Of a DNA stretch of 64,000 nucleotides, positions 17,714-27,324 are shown one piece after another. Position numbers and translations under genes: made by a program. How positions within the stretch are numbered: the first letter of the stretch is position 1; every line of letters starts with the position of its first letter. The notes under the pieces are model-generated. The model did not search any database. It saw nothing but the letters and a program-made list of their open reading frames with translations, and was not told where the DNA came from. Origin of the DNA: CATQHW01 sp965215345 (GTDB lineage Bacteria > Spirochaetota > Spirochaetia > SZUA-6 > Bin103); assembly GCA_965215345.1 (NCBI GenBank), contig CBDCDL010000002.1:620001-684000 (forward strand). The letters run 5' to 3'.

Positions 17714-18010
17714 GTAGGTCCTCCGGAGGAAGTGGGAGCCATGACAGGCTCGCTGCTAACGGTCGCAGGTTGCGGCCGTTCTGTCAACTTGGCGATGATC
17801 TGGACGGAGCAGGTCGCGTTCTTGCCGGCTCGCTCGCTCACGCGCGCGTGGCCTGTACGACGTGCAAGGCAACATGGCGGGGTTGGCGCTGCGCAACAGA
17901 CATCGATCAGGCCGCCTACGCGGGGCTGTCGGGCCGTCGGGCATCAGGATGGTGATGAGGGACCGAGGCGAGCGAGGAACTCGGCGCCGGTGTCGCAGCG
18001 CACCAGCCAG
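17714..18010. other. intergenic, upstream region of the oxidase operon
   Basis: No intact gene lies between the oxidase operon and the AAA ATPase gene. A TTGACA occurs on the - strand at 17787-17782 and could be the -35 of the oxidase operon, but I see no good -10 at the right spacing. The part from 17944 up encodes, in the -1 frame relative to the ATPase, a plausible peptide tail (GDWLVRCDTGAEFLARL), suggesting that the ATPase gene was joined to another coding sequence. Confidence 0.4.
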
Positions 18011-19018
18011 TCACCAATCTCGGCCAACCGGTCCGGGTCGGCGATCGGCGCCAGCACGCCGCCCAAGCGGCCGCGCGGTTTCGGCGCCGAAACGAACCGC
18101 CGCCATTCGGCAGACGACTTGTATCTGCCCGCGACCATCAAGACCGTCGTAGGCTGCTTCGGAAAGCACTTCGATGACTTCCGTGTAGCGCGTAGGGTTG
18201 AACCCTCGATCTATCTCCTCAATGGCTATCGTCGCTCCAGGCGCCGTCAGGTACAATACGCACAGCAAGCCCATGAGCTGCCGATCCCCCCAGGACAGGT
18301 GCACCGCCGGAAACGGGTAGTCCTGCCCCTTGTCACGGAGACCCCACACGACCTTGCCGGCCGACGACCAGACCTCGATACCGTCCGTCTCCGGGCGGAA
18401 CCGTCGAAGGCGTGCTTCCAGGTGGGAGAAGGACTCTCGATCGGAGTCCTTCATGTGTGCCAGGACCCCCGCGATGCCGAATCCTTCTCTGGAGATGTAG
18501 TCGTGCTCGGGATTGTTGGGCTGTTCGATCAGAGCCGGGTTCAGTTCGTAGCTGACGACCGACTTGAGCGCGCCGGAAACGTGCTCAATCGCCGGATCGC
18601 CTGCGTGCTTCTCCGGATTCAGGATGGTGCCCGATAGCGGCTGGTTGTTGCGTCCAAGGCTTGCAACCGTGCGATTGTCATCGGGACGCATCAGCCGTTC
18701 TTCGGCGACCAGCGGCGTGCCGGCCTTTTCACTCAGGCTGAGAACGTAGCTGTAGCGATCCTCCGTCTTGACTTGAACTTCAAACCTGACCGCCGGGACA
18801 TAGCCTATCCCTTTCGTGCGTTGCCAACTGAGCGACCAGGGCGGCGGCCCGAACGCACGGTCGATATCGCCGCGGGAGAAGTTGCCCAGCAATTGCAGGC
18901 TATCCAGAATGGTCGTCTTCCCGACGCCATTCTTGCCGATCATGATCGTCAGCGGATCGAACCGGATCTCGGTGTTGATCAGAGTTCGGAACCCGTGAAC
19001 CTTGAGTAGCTCCAGCAT
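18011..19018 (-). CDS. AAA_21-type ATPase (SMC-like), C-terminus disrupted
   Basis: The 335-residue product starts MLELLKVHGFRTLINTEIRF, the usual opening of AAA_21/OLD-like ATPases. Walker A is GKNGVGKTTILDSL (residues about 28-41) and Walker B is ATIAIEEIDRGFNP. After GRGQIQVV, where relatives continue with a TTHSP switch motif, the frame becomes Arg-rich and unlike the family, while the other frame reads a different sensible peptide from 18141 to 17944. The switch His and C-terminus are therefore missing, by frameshift or recombination near 18140. The start at 19018 is chosen because the upstream extension is not family-like. Role unknown; relatives occur in phage-defence and repair systems. 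Confidence 0.7.
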   Translation of the reverse strand: MLELLKVHGFRTLINTEIRFDPLTIMIGKNGVGKTTILDSLQLLGNFSRGDIDRAFGPPPWSLSWQRTKGIGYVPAVRFEVQVKTEDRYSYVLSLSEKAGTPLVAEERLMRPDDNRTVASLGRNNQPLSGTILNPEKHAGDPAIEHVSGALKSVVSYELNPALIEQPNNPEHDYISREGFGIAGVLAHMKDSDRESFSHLEARLRRFRPETDGIEVWSSAGKVVWGLRDKGQDYPFPAVHLSWGDRQLMGLLCVLYLTAPGATIAIEEIDRGFNPTRYTEVIEVLSEAAYDGLDGRGQIQVVCRMAAVRFGAETARPLGRRAGADRRPGPVGRDW

Positions 19019-19189
19019 TCTCTTTGCCTCGGCCCATGACGCGACAGTGCCGCAGAGCCGTCGCCAGCGTCCCCGGTGCTCTATCGTTCGCCACAGACGA
19101 CTGTCGCGCACCTGAATACAGTAGCAGATCATGTCCTGCCGATACTTCAGCCTGTGTGACCTGAGGCAGCGCTCCGATTACGCAACGCT

Positions 19190-20507
19190 TCACAGGCTGA
19201 AGGGGACGGCTCCGCGCTCATCGACAGTGAATCCATAGCGTTCGACGTAGTGGGCGGCGGGCAGGAACTCATCGCCGCGCTCGGCGAGGAGTTGCTGCAT
19301 GGCGTCCTCACAGGCGGCGCTGCAGGGCGGCGCATGCGGGGCTGCCGTAGCGGTTGTCGAGCTGGTCGGGATCGGCCGCGGTGTCGTACAGGATGCCCCT
19401 GCCGTCCAGCCAACGCGCATAGCTGTGGCGCGCGGAGCGGACGCCGCGCCAGGGAGCGCCGACGTACTCGGCGAACGGGGCGATGCACATGGTGAGGGCG
19501 AGCTCCAGCTCCGCGAACGGCTCGCCGCGGATGGCCGGGGACACGTCACGCCCGTCGACGGAGCCCGGGATCGGCACCCCAGCCAGGCCGAGCAGCGTCG
19601 GCAGAACGTCCACCACGCCGAGCGGAAACGAGAGGTGGCGGCCGCGGCCCTCCTGGTCCGGGCAGCGCAGGAGAAACGGCACCCGGATCGACTCGTCCCA
19701 GGGGTGCTGCTTGCGGTTCACCCCGTGGGAGCCGAGCATGTCGCCGTGGTCGGAGGTATAGACGAGGATGGTGTCGTCACGCAGCCCGGCGGCATCGATT
19801 GCGGCGACGATGCGGCCCAGTTGCTCGTCCAGCGCCGTGACGTGGGCGCAGTAGCCGGCCAGGTCTTCATGCACCGGATCCGGGCAATTCGCCGGAACCT
19901 CGACGTCCGCTACGGGATAGCGCTCCAGGTACTCCCGCGGCACGTCGCGGTACGGGTTGTGCGGCGGCCCCCAGGAGAGCATCAGGGCGAACGGCACGTC
20001 CGCGGGCCGCGAGGCGATGTAATCGACGGCCATGTCGGTCTGCGCAACGGCGTCGTAGCCGTCCCACCACAGCCGCTCCGGCGTGTCCCGGTAGTAGAAG
20101 GACCGCAGGTAGTCGTGCGTACAGTTGGCGGCAGCCCAGAACTCGAATCCCTGCCGGCGCGGGCCCGGCGGCGTGAACGCGCCCCGGCGGTCGCCGTCCA
20201 GGTGCCACTTGCCGATGTAGGCGGTGTCGTAGCCGGCGTCGCGGAGGATCGTGCCGAGGGTCGGCCGGTCGGTGGGGAGCCGCACGTCGTTGAGGAACAC
20301 ACCGTTGGTGAGCGGGTACTGGCCGGTGAGCAGCGCGGCGCGCCACGGCGTGCACACGGGAATGGTGGAGACCGCCGTGTCGAACACCACTCCCTCCGCC
20401 GCCAAGCGGTCCATCGCCGGGGTCTCGACGGCGGCGCCCTCGTAGCCGGTGGTCCGCGCGCGGTGCTGGTCGGAGAAGACGAAGACGATGTTGGGGCGGG
20501 CGCCCAT
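19190..20507 (-). pseudogene. sulfatase with a single frame break near the C-terminus
   Basis: An alkaline-phosphatase-superfamily sulfatase. It begins MGARPNIVFVFSDQHRARTT, has the active-site signature PVCTPWRAALLTGQYPL (Cys to be converted to formylglycine), GKWHLDG, and metal-site text YTSDHGDMLGSHG. The main frame stops at 19308 after AALQRRL, but the -1 frame continues with EDAMQQLLAERGDEFLPAAH to the true end at 19190. Removing one base at about 19307 joins both as ...RRLEDAMQQLL. It may be an assembly error or a recent mutation; as few as 40 residues are affected. It has no signal peptide, so it would act in the cytoplasm. Confidence 0.85.
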
Positions 20508-20511
20508 GCGG

Positions 20512-20982
20512 TTACCCGCCCTCGGAGCGCCGGCCGGTCTGCTCCAGCCACCGTTCGCGCCGCTTCTCGTAGCCGGCGGCCAGGTGGTGGCGGAACGGCA
20601 GGACGCGCTTCGGCACCTCGATGCCCCGGTACTCGGCCCGGCAGAGGTAGCAGACGGCCATCTCCGCCACGCGCCGGTACAGGATCAGGTCGATCAGGAA
20701 CACCACCGGCAGGCTGATCCCGTAGGTGAACGGCACCAGCACCGCGCCCACCACGATCACGGCCAGTCCCAGGAAGCGGTTGAAGTCGCGCTGGCGGTAG
20801 AGCCGCGTCGAGCCGCACACCGCGCACTGGCGGAGCTCGCGGTGAGGCTCCGCCACCGCCACCGCAACTCCGCACGCGTCGCAGGCCACGCCGTCGCCGG
20901 CCGGCCGCGACGCGTTCGCCTCGCCGCAGGCTGCGCAGCTCCACGACAACGCCAGCTCGCCTGCGCCCGCCTCGCCGCTCAC
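20512..20982 (-). CDS. zinc-ribbon membrane protein
   Basis: A 156-residue protein starting at a GTG that overlaps the upstream stop (GTGA). Two CxxC pairs (SWSCAACGE and ACDACGVA) and a later CAVC form a double zinc ribbon. These are followed by two membrane helices (LGLAVIVVGAVLVPFTYGIS and LPVVFLIDLILYRRVA), another CYLC pair, and a basic tail. It lies at the end of the quinol-reductase gene set. Function unknown; a structural or assembly role is possible. Confidence 0.6.
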   Translation of the reverse strand: MSGEAGAGELALSWSCAACGEANASRPAGDGVACDACGVAVAVAEPHRELRQCAVCGSTRLYRQRDFNRFLGLAVIVVGAVLVPFTYGISLPVVFLIDLILYRRVAEMAVCYLCRAEYRGIEVPKRVLPFRHHLAAGYEKRRERWLEQTGRRSEGG

Positions 20983-21782
20983 AGCGCCAGACCGTAGGAC
21001 AGCAGGTCGAACCGGTAGCTCGCCTCGCCGATGATGGCCGCGCTCACCGCCACGTACAGCAACCCGGTGGCCGCCTGCGTGGACTTGGCGCGGACCGCCG
21101 CCCCTGCCAGGAAGCAGATCACCAGCGGCACCACCGTCCCGAAGAACAGTGCGATCCAGACGAACATGCCGTCGAGGCTCAGCGCGAACTCCAGCACCGG
21201 GCGCTCGAAACCGCCGACCGTCACCCTGCCCGCGGCGATCACCACCGCGTCCCAGATCAGGCGGACCGACAGGACGGCCGCGTACACGGCGATCGCCTTG
21301 CCCAGGAAGCGGGTCGGCATTTTCTCGGCGTTCAGGTAGTGATGGCCGAGCACCATCGTGTACATCGACCCCGCCAGCGCCAACCCGCCTATCAGCGTGG
21401 TCGCGGCCGCGGCCGCCAGGCCCCCGGAGGCCGCGGCCGGCGTGCCGGCAAGGCCGTCGACCAGCACGAGTACTCCGAGCGCCGGCGGCACCGCGTACGC
21501 CGCGATCGCCCAGGGCCGGCGCTGCCACGCGTATGCGGTCGCCGCCATGGCGACGCCCAGCCAGACCAGCGCCAGCCACGGCCGTGCCATGCCGCCGCCC
21601 GGAGTGCCCTGATCCGGGACCAAGGTGATCAGCAGCACGCCCAGGCCCAGCACGACCGCGGCCATGCCCAGGTTGAAGCGCGTGAAGCCGTGGTCGATCC
21701 CGTCGCGGCGGTTGACCCACAGCCACAGCGGGTACAGGCCGCCGAACGACAGGAAGACCGAGGCGGACAGGCGAAGCAGCAT
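20979..21782 (-). CDS. multi-helix membrane protein of the quinol-reductase cluster
   Basis: A 267-residue protein with about eight predicted membrane helices. A conserved-looking loop YTMVLGHHYLNAEKMP carries two adjacent His, which could bind a heme or metal. It lies 15 bases after the octaheme cytochrome gene and overlaps the zinc-ribbon gene by 4 bases. I do not recognise a named family; position suggests an accessory membrane subunit of the alternative cytochrome bc complex. Confidence 0.6.
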   Translation of the reverse strand: MLLRLSASVFLSFGGLYPLWLWVNRRDGIDHGFTRFNLGMAAVVLGLGVLLITLVPDQGTPGGGMARPWLALVWLGVAMAATAYAWQRRPWAIAAYAVPPALGVLVLVDGLAGTPAAASGGLAAAAATTLIGGLALAGSMYTMVLGHHYLNAEKMPTRFLGKAIAVYAAVLSVRLIWDAVVIAAGRVTVGGFERPVLEFALSLDGMFVWIALFFGTVVPLVICFLAGAAVRAKSTQAATGLLYVAVSAAIIGEASYRFDLLSYGLAL

Positions 21783-21797
21783 GCGCGCCGCCTGCCC

Positions 21798-24689
21798 CTA
21801 GTTCTCGGCGGCTGCCAGACCGATGGTCAGGATGTAGTCGCGCAGCACCCGGATCTGATGGTCGGCGTCGCCGCCCAGGATGTCGCGAGGCGTGGCCTGC
21901 GGATAGAAGGTCGGCATCCTGGTGCCGGGCAGCAGCGTCTGCGGATCGGCGATCCAGTCGATGATCCACTGCGGCTTGAGCCTGTCCGCGGCCAGCGCGA
22001 AGTCGGGCGCCCAGCGGTCGGGCGTGCCCGGCGGCGTCTGGCCTCCCTGGATATGGCAGGTGGTGCAGTTGAAGTAGTCGGTGGACCACAGCATCTCCGC
22101 CGCCTGAAGCTCCTCCGCGGTGAGCGCCGGCTCCACCCGCTCCACGAACGGGAACTCCTCCCCGTCGAGGGCGCTGAAGTAGCGCGCCAGGTCGTTGATC
22201 TCGCTCGCGCTGAAGCCGAAGGTCGGCATGCGGGCGGCCAGCCACGGGCGGATCTCCGACGGCTGGTGCAGGAACTCGAACAGCCAGTCGGTCTGCACCT
22301 TGGCGCCTTCGCCGACCAGGTTGGGCGGCGCGAAGCCGAGGGTGGCCGCCTCCGCCGCCGCGGCTCCCTGGCCGCGGAAGCGCACCAGCCAGTCGGTGAT
22401 GGTGGGCGCGACGGAGCCGCCCTCGCCCTCGATGATGTGGCACCCCTGGCAGTTGTTGGTGCGCACGAGCTGCTGGCCGCGCTCGATCGCCAGGTTCGCA
22501 GGCGTGCGCGACACGATCCTGGTCAGGTCCTCGTCCGGCTCCACGAAACCGGCGAGCGCGGTGACCACCGCCTCCACCTGCTGGTCGGTGAAGCCGAAGT
22601 TCGGCATGCGCAGCAACAGGTCCGGCTCGAGCTCCTTGTGCTCGTCGAAGGAGCGGGGGTCCTTCATCTTCTGCGTCCACCAGTCGTAGCGGGTGTGCTC
22701 GATGTGCTGCAGGAAGCCGAAGTCGAACTGGTGCAGCGGCTTGTGGCCGATCGCCGTCAGCTCGGTGCCGATCGGCTTGGCCGTCTCGAACCCCGGAATC
22801 TCGTGGCAGCCGAAGCAGCCGTACTGGCGGATCAGTCGCTCGCCGGCGTAGTTGAGCTTCTCGCCCAGGTTCATGGCGGCCGCCTGATCGCGGGCCACGC
22901 TGGGCGGCGCGGTCTTGCCCAGGAAGCCGACCACGATCTCTCCGACCAGCTCCTCGTTCACGCCGGGGGGCGGCCCGTACGCGTCGTTGCGGAACGTGAC
23001 CAGGTAGGCGGTGATGTCCGCCGCCTCCTCGACGGTCAGGCGCATGTCGGGCATGCGCGTCTCCGCGTGGTAGGTTTCGGGATTGCGCAGCCAGTTGTAG
23101 ATCCACCGCGGCGTGGTCTTGGAGCCGATGCCGGCGAAGTTGGGACCGAACTGGCGCCGCAGCGCGTCTTGATCCGCCGCCGGTTCCTGGCTGTCGGGGA
23201 GCTGGTGGCAGGCCATGCAGCCGACCGACGCGACCAGCTCCTCGCCGCGCGCCGCGTCGCCGCCGGCGGGCAGCGGCTCCATCTCGTAGCCGCTCGCGTG
23301 GTCCCACAGGTATCTGACCATCGCGTGGATTTCCTGCTCGGTGCGCGCGGTCAGTTCAGGGGTGCTGTTGTTGGGTTGGCCGAAGAAGGCCGGCATCCAC
23401 GCGTTGGCGCGGAACGCCTTGGGGTCCTGGATCCAGCGGAACGCCCAGTCCGGCGTCAGCTTGTCCTTGACGCGCGCCAGCGACGGGCCGCGCGCGCTCA
23501 GGCCCTCGTAGGAGTCGATCTCGTGGCAGCCGTAGCAGCCGGCGCGCTCGATCAGGGACAGCCCGAAGCTGAGCTTCTCCGCGCCCATCACGGTGGTCTG
23601 ACCCGCATGGCACTGGAAGCAGCCCGCCTCCGCGTAGCGCGCCGGGTGCATGGGCTCCTCCCACAGGTGGAACTCGCGCCAGCCCAGGTCGGAGACCCAC
23701 ATGGCGCGCTGATCGGAGCCGTCCGGGGTGTGCACGCTGCCGTAGAAGTCGGTGGCGCGCCCGCGCCCGCCGTGACAGCTCGTGCAGCCGAACTCCTCCA
23801 GCGGATGCGGCGAGTCGCTGGCCAGGAACAGGTCGAGACTGGGGTGGGTGCGATGCGGATTGGGAGCCTCCGCGAGGTCCGCACGGGACACGCCCTGGTG
23901 GCAGGTCACGCAGCGGTCCACGCGCGGCACCATCTCGAAGTTGAGATCCTCCCTGATGTCGCTCAGCACGACCTGCTCGATCTTCAGCGACGGCTGCGCC
24001 AGGTCGATGATCGGCAGGTCGCGGACGCCGGCGCCCAGCCGGTTCCAGAAGTCCATCGCCTGCGGGTCGATGCGCTCCAGCTTGCCGAGCAGGACGTCGG
24101 CGTCGCGCTGCAGGCCGGTCACGGCTCGCTCGGCCCGGCGCAACTCCTCCCGGTAGGAAGCGAGCTGCTCCTGCACGCTCTCCACCAGCAGCGACGCCTG
24201 CTCGTGCTCGACGCCGGACGCCTGGTACTGCTCCAGCAACCGCTCCTTGCGCACGCGCTGGCGGTCCACGTTGCCGCCTATGCCCGCCTGCGCCTGCTCG
24301 AACTTGTACAGCGCTTCTTCGTAGCGGGCCTTGTCGGTGAGGTAGCGCTGGTTGATGCCCTGGAACTCGGTATCGGCCCGCCGCACCTCGCGCTCGGCGG
24401 CGCGGATGTCGCCCTGCAACTCATCCTGCCGCGTCTGCGCGGCGTCCACCGCGGCCAGCGCCTGCTGGTACTGCGATTCGCCCTCCAGCCGCGCGAGTTC
24501 CGTCTCCCAGGCGCCGCGCGTGATCTGCCGGTCGATGTCGCGGAACTCGCGCTGGTAGCGCTTCCACTCGCGGTTGTAGTCCTCCAGGAAGACGCCGACG
24601 ACCGCGGCCAGCAGCAGAATGGAGCTGATCGCGAACCAGCGGTTCAAACCCGCCGGCTTGTAGTGTCTCTCTTGGTCTCTATCAGCCAT
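21798..24689 (-). CDS. membrane-anchored coiled-coil octaheme cytochrome c
   Basis: A 963-residue protein. Residues about 17-36 form an N-terminal membrane anchor (FAISSILLLAAVVGVFLE), 38-205 a long coiled coil rich in E, R, Q and A, and the rest a periplasmic multiheme part. Eight CxxCH sites are visible at about 260 (CVTCH), 302 (CTSCH), 357 (CFQCH), 385 (CYGCH), 491 (CMACH), 625 (CFGCH), 747 (CQGCH) and 875 (CTTCH). It stands where a cytochrome c1 would be expected, downstream of the cytochrome b and Rieske genes, so it probably carries electrons from the Rieske protein toward the oxidase. The gene is intact and in operon spacing. Confidence 0.88.
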   Translation of the reverse strand: MADRDQERHYKPAGLNRWFAISSILLLAAVVGVFLEDYNREWKRYQREFRDIDRQITRGAWETELARLEGESQYQQALAAVDAAQTRQDELQGDIRAAEREVRRADTEFQGINQRYLTDKARYEEALYKFEQAQAGIGGNVDRQRVRKERLLEQYQASGVEHEQASLLVESVQEQLASYREELRRAERAVTGLQRDADVLLGKLERIDPQAMDFWNRLGAGVRDLPIIDLAQPSLKIEQVVLSDIREDLNFEMVPRVDRCVTCHQGVSRADLAEAPNPHRTHPSLDLFLASDSPHPLEEFGCTSCHGGRGRATDFYGSVHTPDGSDQRAMWVSDLGWREFHLWEEPMHPARYAEAGCFQCHAGQTTVMGAEKLSFGLSLIERAGCYGCHEIDSYEGLSARGPSLARVKDKLTPDWAFRWIQDPKAFRANAWMPAFFGQPNNSTPELTARTEQEIHAMVRYLWDHASGYEMEPLPAGGDAARGEELVASVGCMACHQLPDSQEPAADQDALRRQFGPNFAGIGSKTTPRWIYNWLRNPETYHAETRMPDMRLTVEEAADITAYLVTFRNDAYGPPPGVNEELVGEIVVGFLGKTAPPSVARDQAAAMNLGEKLNYAGERLIRQYGCFGCHEIPGFETAKPIGTELTAIGHKPLHQFDFGFLQHIEHTRYDWWTQKMKDPRSFDEHKELEPDLLLRMPNFGFTDQQVEAVVTALAGFVEPDEDLTRIVSRTPANLAIERGQQLVRTNNCQGCHIIEGEGGSVAPTITDWLVRFRGQGAAAAEAATLGFAPPNLVGEGAKVQTDWLFEFLHQPSEIRPWLAARMPTFGFSASEINDLARYFSALDGEEFPFVERVEPALTAEELQAAEMLWSTDYFNCTTCHIQGGQTPPGTPDRWAPDFALAADRLKPQWIIDWIADPQTLLPGTRMPTFYPQATPRDILGGDADHQIRVLRDYILTIGLAAAEN

Positions 24690-24729
24690 GGTCCCGATCA
24701 GCCATCCACAAACGCCTTCATTGCCGCAC

Positions 24730-25830
24730 CTATATGTTGAAGAAGACCTCGGGGATCGAGATCACGTACTTGAGGTTGAACAGCCACCGCGCATACATCT
24801 TCAGCGGCAGCGACAGCATGGAGAGGAACAGGATGATCAGCACCCCGTACTTGGCGCGGCCGAGCCGCTCGTGCACGTCCTTGAACACCGTCTTCGCCAG
24901 CAGTCCGGGCAGGATCAGGAAGTAGCCGACGACGATCACGAACCCGAACGCCTCGCGGACGATCGGCGTGCGCGGCAGGCCGACGCCGAGCAGCCGCACC
25001 CAGATGATCTCCGACAGGTTGATGTTGTTGAGCACCACCCGCTTGTTGACGTCCCACGTCTCGAACGGGCCGAAGAAGTTCCAGTTGGGGCCGCGCAGGA
25101 ACGTTCCCGTGTAGATCAGGAACACCCAGAGCGCCAGCCAGCCGAACATGAACACGCTCATGATGCGGCCGCGCTCGGCGTAGCTGTAGTAGCCCTGCCC
25201 GCCTTGCCGCTCGTCCAGGTAGGGGATGGCCATCAGACCGACGATGATCAGCGTCGGGAACACCACGCCGGCGATCCAGGGGTCGAAGTAGACCAGCATC
25301 TCCTGCAGGCCCAGGAAGTACCACGGCGCCTTGGACGGATTGGGCGAGACGGTGGGGTTCGCCGGCTCCTCCAGCGGCGCCTTCAGACCGATCGACCAGA
25401 CGATCAGCAGCACGCTGATCAGGATCAGCGAGATGAACTCGATGTAGACCAGGTCCGGCCACACCAGCACCTTGCCGCCTTCCGCCTCCTCCGGCTTCTT
25501 GCCGGCGGCGATGCGCTCGTCGTTGGCGCGCGCCTGCTTCATGGCGAACCAGAGGAAGAACACCACCACGAACATCAGCGCCGTGATCGGGATGTTGTCC
25601 GGCTTGGTGGCGATCAGGCGGAAGTCGCGATCGAAGAGCCCCAGGCCGAAGAACGCCAACAGGATCAGCAGCATCAGCACGCCGCCGGCGTTGGTCCAGA
25701 GACGGTCGACCCGCAGGGCGTCGTGCACCTTCCGCAACCCCTTGGTGGGCGGAAATACCACCATGGTCAGCACCAGGGTGATCGTGAACAGGATTGCCGG
25801 ATCGGAGATCCGGTCGATGATGGCGCGCAC
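24730..25830 (-). CDS. cytochrome b C-terminal part / subunit IV-like
   Basis: A 366-residue membrane protein. The quinol-site motif appears as KAPWYFLGLQEMLVYF, the variant of PEWY used by menaquinol b/c complexes. About eight helices are predicted, more than the three of plastid-type subunit IV, with a polar loop (KQARANDERIAAGKKPEEAE) near residue 120. It lies 33 bases after the cytochrome b gene. Together they form the split cytochrome b of the complex. No heme c motif is present, unlike Bacillus QcrC. Confidence 0.88.
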   Translation of the reverse strand: MRAIIDRISDPAILFTITLVLTMVVFPPTKGLRKVHDALRVDRLWTNAGGVLMLLILLAFFGLGLFDRDFRLIATKPDNIPITALMFVVVFFLWFAMKQARANDERIAAGKKPEEAEGGKVLVWPDLVYIEFISLILISVLLIVWSIGLKAPLEEPANPTVSPNPSKAPWYFLGLQEMLVYFDPWIAGVVFPTLIIVGLMAIPYLDERQGGQGYYSYAERGRIMSVFMFGWLALWVFLIYTGTFLRGPNWNFFGPFETWDVNKRVVLNNINLSEIIWVRLLGVGLPRTPIVREAFGFVIVVGYFLILPGLLAKTVFKDVHERLGRAKYGVLIILFLSMLSLPLKMYARWLFNLKYVISIPEVFFNI

Positions 25831-25863
25831 GTTCTGCCTTGCCTGCCGTGTTCCCTGCAGGTC

Positions 25864-26676
25864 CTACGTGGGACCCGAGATGCCGCCGTCCTTACGGACG
25901 CGCCAGAAGTGCACGATCATGAAGATCATCGCGATGAACGGCACGCCGATGCAGTGCAGGACGTAGAAGCGCAGCAGCGTCGCCTCGCCGACGAAGCGTC
26001 CGCCGGCCAGCGCGAACTTGGCGTCCGCTCCGGCGTGCACGAAGTTGATGTCGCCCAGGTGCAGCAGGGCGGCGCCGGGTCCTTCGTGGCCGAGGAACGG
26101 TGCCGCGCGGGCCATGTTCAGGCCGACGGTGACCGCCCAGATGGCGAGCTGGTCCCACGGCAGCAGGTAGCCAGTGTAGCTGAGGAACATGGTGATGGTC
26201 AGCAGCAGCACGCCGATCGCCCAGTTGAACTCGCGCGGCGGCTTGTAGGAGCCGGTCATGAACACGCGGAACATGTGCAGCCACACCGTGATCACCATCA
26301 GGTGGGCGCCCCAGCGGTGAATCTCCCGCATGATGCCGAGCGGCACCTGCGAGCCCAGGTCGATGATGTCGCCGTAGGCGTGCTGGGAGGTCGGCCGGTA
26401 GTAGAACATCAGCAGGATGCCGGTGACGGTCAGCACCAGGAAGATGAAGAACGTCAGCCCGCCCATGCACCACGTGTACTTCACCTTGACCGCGTGCTTG
26501 GGCAGCCGCACCGGATGCAGGTGCAGGAAGACGTTGTTGAGCACCGACATCATGCGCTGGCGCCGGGAGACCGGAACGCCGGTACGGAAGATGGACTTCC
26601 ATACCTGGGTCTCGCCGATCGTCTTCACGGCGTCTGCCGGACCTTTACGGCCGTTGCCGTTGCTCTTTTTCGCCAT
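25864..26676 (-). CDS. cytochrome b6-like subunit (N-terminal half of cytochrome b)
   Basis: A 270-residue protein with four membrane helices and the paired heme-ligand His in REIHRWGAHLMVITVWLHMF and LHCIGVPFIAMIFMIVHFW. A Cys in KVKYTWCMGGLTFF is at the position that holds the extra covalent heme in b6-type proteins. It oxidises quinol with subunit IV and the Rieske protein. It follows the Rieske gene by 20 bases on the same strand. Confidence 0.93.
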   Translation of the reverse strand: MAKKSNGNGRKGPADAVKTIGETQVWKSIFRTGVPVSRRQRMMSVLNNVFLHLHPVRLPKHAVKVKYTWCMGGLTFFIFLVLTVTGILLMFYYRPTSQHAYGDIIDLGSQVPLGIMREIHRWGAHLMVITVWLHMFRVFMTGSYKPPREFNWAIGVLLLTITMFLSYTGYLLPWDQLAIWAVTVGLNMARAAPFLGHEGPGAALLHLGDINFVHAGADAKFALAGGRFVGEATLLRFYVLHCIGVPFIAMIFMIVHFWRVRKDGGISGPT

Positions 26677-26696
26677 TCAGGTGACTCCGTGCCTCA

Positions 26697-27257
26697 TCAG
26701 ACGGCGAGAAACGACGACGGATCGCTCCACTCGCCCTTCTCCCACTGGTACTTCTTGGTCTTGTCGACCACGATCTGGCCGTCGTCGCCCAGCGAGATGC
26801 TGTACCGCTCCAGCGGGCGCGGGGCCGGCCCCTCGAAGTTGATGCCGGTGATGCGGAAGCCGCTGCCGTGGCACGGGCACTTGAACTTGCGGTCCGCCTC
26901 CAACCAGTTGGGCGTACAGCCGAGGTGCGTGCACACGGTCGACAGCGCGTATACCTGCTCCTCTTCGCGGATGATCCAGACGCCGAACTGATCCTTCCAG
27001 CGCGTCGAAACCTCGCCCACCGTGTACTCGTCCACGAAGCCGGCGCGGAAGGACTGCGGCGGTTCGAACAGCACGTTGGGGAACAGGAAGCGCACCAAGC
27101 CCAGCACCGAGCCGAGCACGATCGCGGTGAAGGAGATCCACGCCACGGCGAGCGTGGACAGGAACGAGCGCCGCGTCATCTCGCCGCCGGCCACATCGCT
27201 CCCGGACCGCGCCCGGGAGCCGGGCGAGGCTGCGGCGGCGTCTCCTGTCTTTGCCAT
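26697..27257 (-). CDS. Rieske iron-sulfur protein of the quinol:cytochrome c reductase
   Basis: A 186-residue protein with a twin-Arg-type start (MTRRSFLSTLAVAWISF after a 26-residue extension) that would anchor it after Tat export. The cluster ligands are CTHLGCTPNW and CPCHGSGF. It takes the first electron from quinol. The ATG at 27257 gives the family-like N-terminus; an upstream in-frame extension is Arg-rich and not family-like. It precedes the cytochrome b gene. Confidence 0.93.
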   Translation of the reverse strand: MAKTGDAAAASPGSRARSGSDVAGGEMTRRSFLSTLAVAWISFTAIVLGSVLGLVRFLFPNVLFEPPQSFRAGFVDEYTVGEVSTRWKDQFGVWIIREEEQVYALSTVCTHLGCTPNWLEADRKFKCPCHGSGFRITGINFEGPAPRPLERYSISLGDDGQIVVDKTKKYQWEKGEWSDPSSFLAV

Positions 27258-27324
27258 CAGCGTATTCGCATCCCTGTATCGTCGTTCACGGCCGGATTCT
27301 TCACGTCTCCCGGTTCGATGTCCA

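Noticed and set aside
21339..24740. 1133-codon + strand ORF
   Set aside because: It is antisense to the octaheme cytochrome, whose eight CxxCH motifs prove the - strand reading.
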